A stretch of DNA of 11,855 nucleotides from an uncultured Bacilli bacterium. GTDB taxonomy: Bacteria > Bacillota_I > Bacilli_A > RF39 > UBA660. Positions 6,195 to 11,855 of the stretch are shown piece by piece. Below the pieces are notes generated by a model that was not told where the DNA came from, did no database searches, and saw nothing but the letters and a program-made list of their open reading frames with translations. The position numbers were made by a program, and so were the translations under genes. The stretch is taken from contig CANRQD010000033.1 in assembly GCA_947632685.1 (NCBI GenBank), forward strand, positions 1-11,855. Direction: 5' to 3'. Numbering within the stretch: the first letter of the stretch is position 1; each line of letters begins with the position of its first letter.

Positions 6195-9100
6195 CTACAA
6201 TGTAGGAAATTTTAAATATTCTGGTACACCATCTTTTACTAAAACAATAGTATCATTTGCTGGATTAATATTATTTAAGTAATATAAGTTTTCATATGAA
6301 AAAGCATATTGTGAATCAAAATCATTACCAACCCAAATACCATTTTGGTTATCAACAAAATCTGATAATTTACCATTTATTAATTTTCCAAATAATTCTG
6401 CATTATCATATAGTATAAACTTAAAGCTATTATTTTGTGTATTTATTATTAAGTCATCTATATTACTTACTGACGAATTTTCCTCTTTTAATTTTGTCAA
6501 ATGAGAATTTAATTTTGAATAGCCTAAAACAAAAATCACAAATTTTTTACTAGATTGTTGTTTATTTATCTTACTTATATTTGATAATAATACTGGTGTA
6601 ATTTTTCTAAAATTAGAATCATAATATGTAATTCCAATAGGAATATTAATTTTTATATTATCCATGGAATTTAAGACAATAATATTTGTATCAGAATGAT
6701 AAGACAATATTTGTAATAATTTCAAAGTAAATTTTGCTAAAACATCTGGCTTATCTGATGACATTAAACTAATTTTTTTAGAAAAATCAAAATAACCCGT
6801 TTGAGCAGTAATAATATTAACTCCTAATGGAACCATATTTAAATTAGTAATATATTTTTTTATATATAATAGTTCTAATCTTTTTGGAACTATTGGTACT
6901 GGTTTAGCTTTATATTTAAATAATCCATTAAGTTTATCAATTACATAATTTAGATTTTTCATCTCATCATCTTCATTAAATGCCATAGCAACTTGAAATT
7001 CTCGGCATTCACCATTTATTTCAATAAGACCTCTACCAGGATTTTTAGATGGTATTACTGCATTTGAAAAATAATTACCATATTCAGTTTGATCTGCCAA
7101 ATTTAAAACTATTTTTTTAGAAAAATTACTTTCAACACTATAACTTAGTGCCAATCCACTGATTCCAGCAATAATAAAATTTATTCCATATTTAGTACAA
7201 TCTCTTGTAATTGTACTAAACATATTATCATAAATATCTTCAAAACTTTCTCTAAATACATCCATTCCATATAAAATAACTATAATATTCTGAAAAATAC
7301 CTTTGCCATTTCTTACACTTGTTGCAAAATCCCCACCATTTTCTGAATAATATTTTTTTCTCTTATTTAACTCTGCTTCTAACATATAAAATAAATATGA
7401 TATTTTATTTTTATCATTTATATTTAATACATCACCAACTTGTGGTGCTTTAGAAAACTTTTTTAGTTTTTCTGCGCCTAAATCTATTATATAAAAATTA
7501 ACTTCTTCAGGTCTATGAGTAATAATTGTAGAGTAAATGATTGTAGAAAGCAATGTATTTTTTCCCATACCACTTATTCCAATTATAAATATATTTCCAT
7601 CAGTTGTTATTGGTAAGGAAACAACTCCTTGACTTTGATGTTGTGGATCATCATATTCTCCAATAATTGGAGCAATATTAAATGGTTTTATATCCATTTT
7701 GTATTTATTTGCTAAGTTGTTATAATACAAAAGTTTTGGTACATTATCTAGCCATAATTGACTATATTCATAACCATTTTCTTTAGAAATATCTACTATA
7801 TATTTTAATATATTGTTAAGCTCTTCACCTAATTTCTTACCATTAGAATTTACTAAGCTATCATCTTTACCAGAAATGTTTTTATATATATCCCCAATAT
7901 TATTAATAAAAGAAATTGAATTATCTATTTTAGATACAATCTTAGATGATGGAACATATTGAACTCCAGAATAGCCAGATTGACCTTCTACAAAATATTC
8001 ATCATAACCTACTAATAGATAAAATCTACCTGATTCTTTTAAATAAGCTGCATCTGGTCTCATTATCATATCTTTACTATCTTCTGCAGTTTGAACTTTA
8101 CAACATACTTTAAATTTTGAATTTGACCATATTTGATCATCTACAACACCACTTGGCTTTTGCGTTGCAAGAATTAAATGTATACCTAAACTACGCCCTA
8201 TTCTTGCTGCACTTACCAACTCATCCATAAAATCAGGCTGCTGTGCCTTTAATTCAGCAAATTCATCACATATAATAAATAAATGTGACATGCTTTCTTT
8301 TAGTGTACCCTCTCTAACTAAACTTTGATATTTATAAATATCAATATTACCAGTATTTAAATATTCTTTTGCTTCATTGAATTTTTTTTGTCTTCTTTGC
8401 AACTCACTTTTTATAGATACTAGAGTCCTACTCATTTCAGCCTTATCCAAGTTTGTAATTGTTCCAACTAAATGTGGAAGTTTTACTCCTGTTTTTCTAT
8501 TTTCAAAGGCACCAGCAAGACCTCCACCTTTATAATCTATTAACACAAACTGAACTTCTTTAGGACTATAATTAATTGCTAATGATAATATATAAGTAAT
8601 TATAAATTCTGACTTACCTGATCCAGTCATACCCGCTATTAAACCATGTGGACCATGTTTTTTTTCATGTAAATCTAATGTTAAAATATTTCCACTTGCA
8701 TCTACTCCTATAGGTGTTGAAAGACTATTTACAACTGGTGAAGTATTCCATCTATTAATTATATTTAGTTGTTCTAAATTACCAACACCATACATTTCTA
8801 AAAATCCTAGCTTATCAGGTAATAATCCTTGGGCTTCATTATCAATTTTTATTGGTATATTAGACAATAAATCTATACATTTATCAAAATCTATCTTTTT
8901 ATCTAAAAGTTCAGGTTTAAATTTAAAATTAGTACCTTCTTCCATTTCAGACTTAAAATAAGAACATTCAGCATCATTATAAACTATAAAAGAGTTACAA
9001 CCAGTAGGTATATAAGACATTTTTTCTGCAAACATTAAAATACTAAAATTTGAGTTTCTACCATTTGACATAATTTTTTCAATTAGTGATAGACCTCTAT

Positions 9101-10748
9101 ATTTTTCAATGCAATCAGATATTACTAAATAGTAACTTGAATTAATAATTTTATCAGAATCATTTGAAGTTTTATTCTTATTAAATACTTTAACTAATTC
9201 ACTTGAGATACTTTCTGCATCTCGTAAATTTGATGCAAAATATCTAATATTTTTATCATCACTCCAACAATGGTTTAAATTTTTTATTTTATTTAAACTA
9301 GAAAATTCTGATGTAAATACTACTAATTTTAAATTTTTATAATCGTGCAATGTAGCAAGTTGCAAAATTATTGAATTAAGTAATGGATCATAAAAACCAC
9401 TACTATTTATTATAGCCAAAGAATTATTTTTTAAATTTATGCTAAAAGGAGCATCATTTATATATTTATACTCTTCTATTAATTTATCTATTTCATCAAG
9501 AAGCTTTTCATTATCTACTATTAAATCTGGTCTTTTATAATCAAAATCAATATTTGATAATATTTTACCTACACCAAATTTTATAGATAAAAATGATTCA
9601 TAATCTATATTTCTAGAAAACAAGTATGATGTTTTTTTCTGAATTATATTTTCACATTCAAGTAATGATAAGCTATTAAATTCTAAAATTCCTTTTTGTT
9701 CTGTTACAATACTTTGTAATTTTTTTCTTTTTCGTTTTAAATACTTTTTATAATTATGAACTCTTACTCTTTCCATAATTACGTTTCTAATTCTGCTAGC
9801 AATATATTCAACAATTGGCCATACTATACCAATTATAAGCATTACTGCACCCATTATCATTGTAGTAACAAATGATTCTTTATTTATTGTTCCTTTATGA
9901 TAATTTTGAATTGCGTAATATACAGATACTAAAGATGTAATACTCATTAAACCTGCTGGTATCAACTGCGCCATTAGTGACATACCATCATTCTTTATTT
10001 TTTCTCCAGGACTTGTAAATGTTATATTATATCGTTCTGCTTTTTTTCTAAATACTGGTGATTTCGAAAAATAATCAGTTTGATCATAAAAATCTTTTAC
10101 AATTTCTTCAGTTTTATTATCTGGAACTTTTAATTGAATTTTGTTTGGTTGAAGTTTATCACTAAAATAATTTAATGTTCCTTTAGGAGCACTTATTAAT
10201 ATTTTATTACCAAGTAATATTATTTTCATACCCATAACAAAAATATTATCAAAATTATATAAAGTTGCTTTTTCAATACGCTTATTATTAACATAAATTG
10301 GTATATTAGGTGATAAATTTTGATATTCCCAAATTCCATTATTATTAATTAATTTAAGTTGCTCTTTAGCAACATTTGGTGATAAAAAGGCAACATCACA
10401 TTTTTGTCCTTGACCAAATACTAAAGAAGCATCAGGATTTATAGAATAGATATTGTAACTACTATCATCACCTGGTAAAACATATAATATAATATTTTCT
10501 TTTTTTAAAAACTTTAATGAATAAAAGCAAAATTCTTTTAATTCCATTTTATCAATATAATTGTTATTAGATATTAAAAAAGTTTCCTCATTTGATGTTA
10601 TAATCCATTTACCATTTTCTGATAAAATATTTGTCAGATTTCTTACTCTACCTTCTGAATCACAATCCGTCAATATATAACTACCAGATACTTCTTTTGG
10701 TAATCTAAATGTATATATCCTATCACTATGTAAAATATATATTAACAT
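6195..10748 (-). CDS. essC: EssC/YukB-type FtsK/SpoIIIE ATPase, motor of the T7SS
   Basis: This 1517-aa protein is the membrane ATPase that recruits and drives export of type VII substrates; EssC and YukB have nearly the same length (about 1480-1500), so it is complete. The N-terminal 190 residues resemble the two FHA-like domains of EssC; the second (FGQGQKCDVAFLSP near 111-124) lacks the usual GR and so probably does not bind phosphothreonine. Two membrane segments lie at about 256-283 and 294-319, followed by a basic stretch to 345. ATPase domain 1 has an intact Walker A, GMTGSGKS at 706-713, and Walker B ending C827-D828-E829, plus LILATQKPSG at 858-867. Domain 2 has GISGMGKNT at 1057-1065, with Asn where Ser/Thr is expected, and VILYGMD where a Walker B Asp is expected. 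Domain 3 (about 1300-1517) shows no P-loop. The ATG has GAGGTGA seven bases upstream. It is the first gene of the cluster. Confidence 0.95.
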   Translation of the reverse strand: MLIYILHSDRIYTFRLPKEVSGSYILTDCDSEGRVRNLTNILSENGKWIITSNEETFLISNNNYIDKMELKEFCFYSLKFLKKENIILYVLPGDDSSYNIYSINPDASLVFGQGQKCDVAFLSPNVAKEQLKLINNNGIWEYQNLSPNIPIYVNNKRIEKATLYNFDNIFVMGMKIILLGNKILISAPKGTLNYFSDKLQPNKIQLKVPDNKTEEIVKDFYDQTDYFSKSPVFRKKAERYNITFTSPGEKIKNDGMSLMAQLIPAGLMSITSLVSVYYAIQNYHKGTINKESFVTTMIMGAVMLIIGIVWPIVEYIASRIRNVIMERVRVHNYKKYLKRKRKKLQSIVTEQKGILEFNSLSLLECENIIQKKTSYLFSRNIDYESFLSIKFGVGKILSNIDFDYKRPDLIVDNEKLLDEIDKLIEEYKYINDAPFSINLKNNSLAIINSSGFYDPLLNSIILQLATLHDYKNLKLVVFTSEFSSLNKIKNLNHCWSDDKNIRYFASNLRDAESISSELVKVFNKNKTSNDSDKIINSSYYLVISDCIEKYRGLSLIEKIMSNGRNSNFSILMFAEKMSYIPTGCNSFIVYNDAECSYFKSEMEEGTNFKFKPELLDKKIDFDKCIDLLSNIPIKIDNEAQGLLPDKLGFLEMYGVGNLEQLNIINRWNTSPVVNSLSTPIGVDASGNILTLDLHEKKHGPHGLIAGMTGSGKSEFIITYILSLAINYSPKEVQFVLIDYKGGGLAGAFENRKTGVKLPHLVGTITNLDKAEMSRTLVSIKSELQRRQKKFNEAKEYLNTGNIDIYKYQSLVREGTLKESMSHLFIICDEFAELKAQQPDFMDELVSAARIGRSLGIHLILATQKPSGVVDDQIWSNSKFKVCCKVQTAEDSKDMIMRPDAAYLKESGRFYLLVGYDEYFVEGQSGYSGVQYVPSSKIVSKIDNSISFINNIGDIYKNISGKDDSLVNSNGKKLGEELNNILKYIVDISKENGYEYSQLWLDNVPKLLYYNNLANKYKMDIKPFNIAPIIGEYDDPQHQSQGVVSLPITTDGNIFIIGISGMGKNTLLSTIIYSTIITHRPEEVNFYIIDLGAEKLKKFSKAPQVGDVLNINDKNKISYLFYMLEAELNKRKKYYSENGGDFATSVRNGKGIFQNIIVILYGMDVFRESFEDIYDNMFSTITRDCTKYGINFIIAGISGLALSYSVESNFSKKIVLNLADQTEYGNYFSNAVIPSKNPGRGLIEINGECREFQVAMAFNEDDEMKNLNYVIDKLNGLFKYKAKPVPIVPKRLELLYIKKYITNLNMVPLGVNIITAQTGYFDFSKKISLMSSDKPDVLAKFTLKLLQILSYHSDTNIIVLNSMDNIKINIPIGITYYDSNFRKITPVLLSNISKINKQQSSKKFVIFVLGYSKLNSHLTKLKEENSSVSNIDDLIINTQNNSFKFILYDNAELFGKLINGKLSDFVDNQNGIWVGNDFDSQYAFSYENLYYLNNINPANDTIVLVKDGVPEYLKFPTL

Positions 10749-10781
10749 TTAAATCACCTCAATCCCTTTTATTCTTACCCT

Positions 10782-10799
10782 ATTATAATGATTATAACA
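10782..10799 (-). promoter_or_regulatory. promoter of the T7SS cluster
   Basis: TGTTATAAT at 10791-10799 is an extended -10 (TGn plus perfect TATAAT), 42 bases before the essC start codon. A second TATAAT follows at 10782-10787. No good -35 is present; TTTTAA lies at the right distance upstream. The gap also holds the rplL terminator, so essC appears to be a separate unit from rplJL. Confidence 0.55.
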
Positions 10800-10828
10800 T
10801 TTATTTCTATGTTTTAAAAGTTTTTTGC

Positions 10829-10858
10829 AAAAAAAAGAAGTTAAATTATTTAACTTCT
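10829..10858 (-). terminator. terminator of rplJL overlapping the rplL stop codon
   Basis: AGAAGTTAAA and TTTAACTTCT form a perfect ten-pair stem on the minus strand whose three-base loop is the TAA stop codon of rplL. A run of eight T begins at the last stem base. The 5' arm encodes the end of L12. It separates the ribosomal operon from the secretion cluster. Confidence 0.85.
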
Positions 10859-11217
10859 ACAGTAGCTCCAGCTTCTTCAAGCTTAGCTTTGATTTCATTA
10901 GCTTCATCTACAGGGATATTTTCTTTTACTACACCATTTTGATCTACTATATCTTTAGATTCTTTTAATCCAAGTCCTGTAATTTCTTTAACTACTTTAA
11001 TAACTGCAACTTTTCCAGCACCTGGATCTGCAATACTTACAGTAACAACACTTGGTTCACTTGATGCAGCATCTCCACCTGCAACTGGTGCAGCAACAGC
11101 AACTGCTGATGGATCTACTCCAAATTCCTCTTTCATTGCATCTACTAATTCTTTAATTTCTAATAAATTCATTTCTTTTAAACTACTAATAAAATCTTCT
11201 TTAGTTAATTTAGCCAT
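10846..11217 (-). CDS. rplL: 50S ribosomal protein L7/L12
   Basis: The 123-aa product is the multicopy stalk protein that recruits translation GTPases to the large subunit. It shows the standard layout: an N-terminal dimerisation helix region (about 1-34), a flexible Ala/Val/Gly/Ser-rich hinge (about 37-58), and the C-terminal factor-binding domain with KVAVIKVVKEITGLGLKESK and KAKLEEAGATVEVK. The length is normal. ATG at 11215-11217 has AAGGAGG about nine bases upstream. It follows rplJ by 29 bases and is cotranscribed with it. Its last codons double as one arm of the terminator. Confidence 0.97.
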   Translation of the reverse strand: MAKLTKEDFISSLKEMNLLEIKELVDAMKEEFGVDPSAVAVAAPVAGGDAASSEPSVVTVSIADPGAGKVAVIKVVKEITGLGLKESKDIVDQNGVVKENIPVDEANEIKAKLEEAGATVEVK

Positions 11218-11246
11218 ATTCTAATTCCTCCTTATTTTTATTTAAA

Positions 11247-11741
11247 TTAATTTTCTTCTTTTTGTTTGCTATATAAATCTAAGCATATTGATAGGTCTCT
11301 TACTAAACCAATCATACCTCCAGCTAACATAGTAAGTAATCCTTCTCTAGATGGTAATGTAGCATATTCTGCTAATTTTGCCTTGTCAGCAATTTCTCCA
11401 TCTACAATCCCTACTTTTAAAACTAGTGCTGGATGTTCTTTAGCAAAGTCAGTTAGTACTTTGATTGCAGCAACTTGATCATCACTATAAGCAAAAGCAC
11501 TTGGACCAACTAAACTATCCTTTAAATCTACTTTTAAATCATCAAATGCTCTAGACATTAATGTATTTTTATATACTTTATAATCTGAATTTGCATCTTT
11601 TAATTTAACACGTAATTCTTTTGCTTCACTATCAGTAATACCACGATAATCGAATAAAACTATAGATTTAGAGTTTTCTACACGATCTTTAATTTCATCA
11701 ATTATCTTTTGCTTTGCTTCTAATACTTTAGCATTTGCCAT
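11247..11741 (-). CDS. rplJ: 50S ribosomal protein L10
   Basis: The 164-aa product is the base of the ribosomal stalk; it binds 23S rRNA through its N-terminal domain and carries L12 dimers on its C-terminal helix. Family features are VLEAKQKIIDEIKDRVENSK, SIVLFDYRGITDSEAKELR, the KNTLMSRA segment and the glycine-rich LLTMLAGGMIGLVRDLS before the final helix. Length is normal for Bacilli. ATG at 11739-11741 has a perfect AAGGAGGTG site. With rplL it forms the L10(L12)n complex, which in Bacillus represses its own operon through the leader upstream. Confidence 0.97.
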   Translation of the reverse strand: MANAKVLEAKQKIIDEIKDRVENSKSIVLFDYRGITDSEAKELRVKLKDANSDYKVYKNTLMSRAFDDLKVDLKDSLVGPSAFAYSDDQVAAIKVLTDFAKEHPALVLKVGIVDGEIADKAKLAEYATLPSREGLLTMLAGGMIGLVRDLSICLDLYSKQKEEN

Positions 11742-11774
11742 AAAACACCTCCTTATTTATTTTAGGGATGCCAC

Positions 11775-11807
11775 AAAAAAGATTCTTGAATTGATACCAA
11801 GAATCTT
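11775..11807 (-). terminator. attenuator hairpin before rplJ
   Basis: AAGATTCTTG (11798-11807) and CAAGAATCTT (11779-11788) form a perfect ten-pair stem with a nine-base loop, and six T run from the end of the 3' arm. It lies about 33 bases before the rplJ start, where the L10 leader places its conditional terminator. It is probably read through except when L10-L12 is in excess. Confidence 0.75.
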
Positions 11808-11855
11808 GAACACTTTTTTTTACAAGTCCTCGGTAGGATTTATTTTTATACCTAC
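11775..11855 (-). promoter_or_regulatory. L10 leader (rplJL autoregulatory leader), 5' part outside the window
   Basis: The minus strand carries CCTACCGAGGACT (11825-11837), resembling the conserved CCGAGG segment of the Firmicutes L10 leader, with GTAGG at 11851-11855 able to pair with CCTAC at 11833-11837. Downstream is a terminator-like hairpin. In B. subtilis the L10-L12 complex binds this leader and promotes attenuation before rplJ. The remainder of the leader and the promoter lie beyond the window. Confidence 0.75.

Overview
The window looks like chromosomal DNA from a low-GC Gram-positive bacterium of the Bacilli. A relative of the Erysipelotrichales, RF39 or Mollicutes is my best guess, based on the strong AT richness, Bacilli-like RpoB, L10 and L12 proteins, and an Asn in the RpoB rifampicin region that is familiar from Mollicutes. 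The genes use TGG for Trp and show no internal TGA, so the standard bacterial code fits. Every supported gene lies on the minus strand, so the reading order runs from high to low coordinates.

In that order the window holds: (1) the 3' part of an L10 leader with its attenuator hairpin, then rplJ and rplL, closed by a terminator whose loop is the rplL stop codon; (2) a five-gene type VII secretion (T7SSb/ESS-like) cluster: an EssC ATPase of 1517 aa, a YukD/EsaB ubiquitin-like protein, a helical protein with a Ser/Asp/Ala/Gly repeat tail, a WXG100 protein and a very acidic 104-aa protein, ended by a terminator; (3) a stretch of about 440 bases with its own consensus promoter, several mutually consistent stem-loops and a clean terminator, which I read as an undescribed structured non-coding RNA; (4) a new consensus promoter followed by a 5'-terminal hairpin, rsmC (ybxB) and rpoB, which runs off the left edge with about 1051 codons present.

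The usual Firmicutes order is rplJ-rplL-ybxB/rsmC-rpoB-rpoC. Here a secretion cluster and an RNA gene sit between rplL and rsmC, each bounded by its own promoter and terminator, so the housekeeping genes on either side stay independently transcribed. The secretion cluster has the motor (EssC), the ubiquitin-like accessory protein and probable substrates, but no EssA, EssB or EsaA homologue in the window. An internal promoter in front of the last three genes would let the small proteins be made in larger amounts than the motor. The parts most worth a second look are the reduced T7SS with its unrecognised acidic partners, and the RNA gene beside it.
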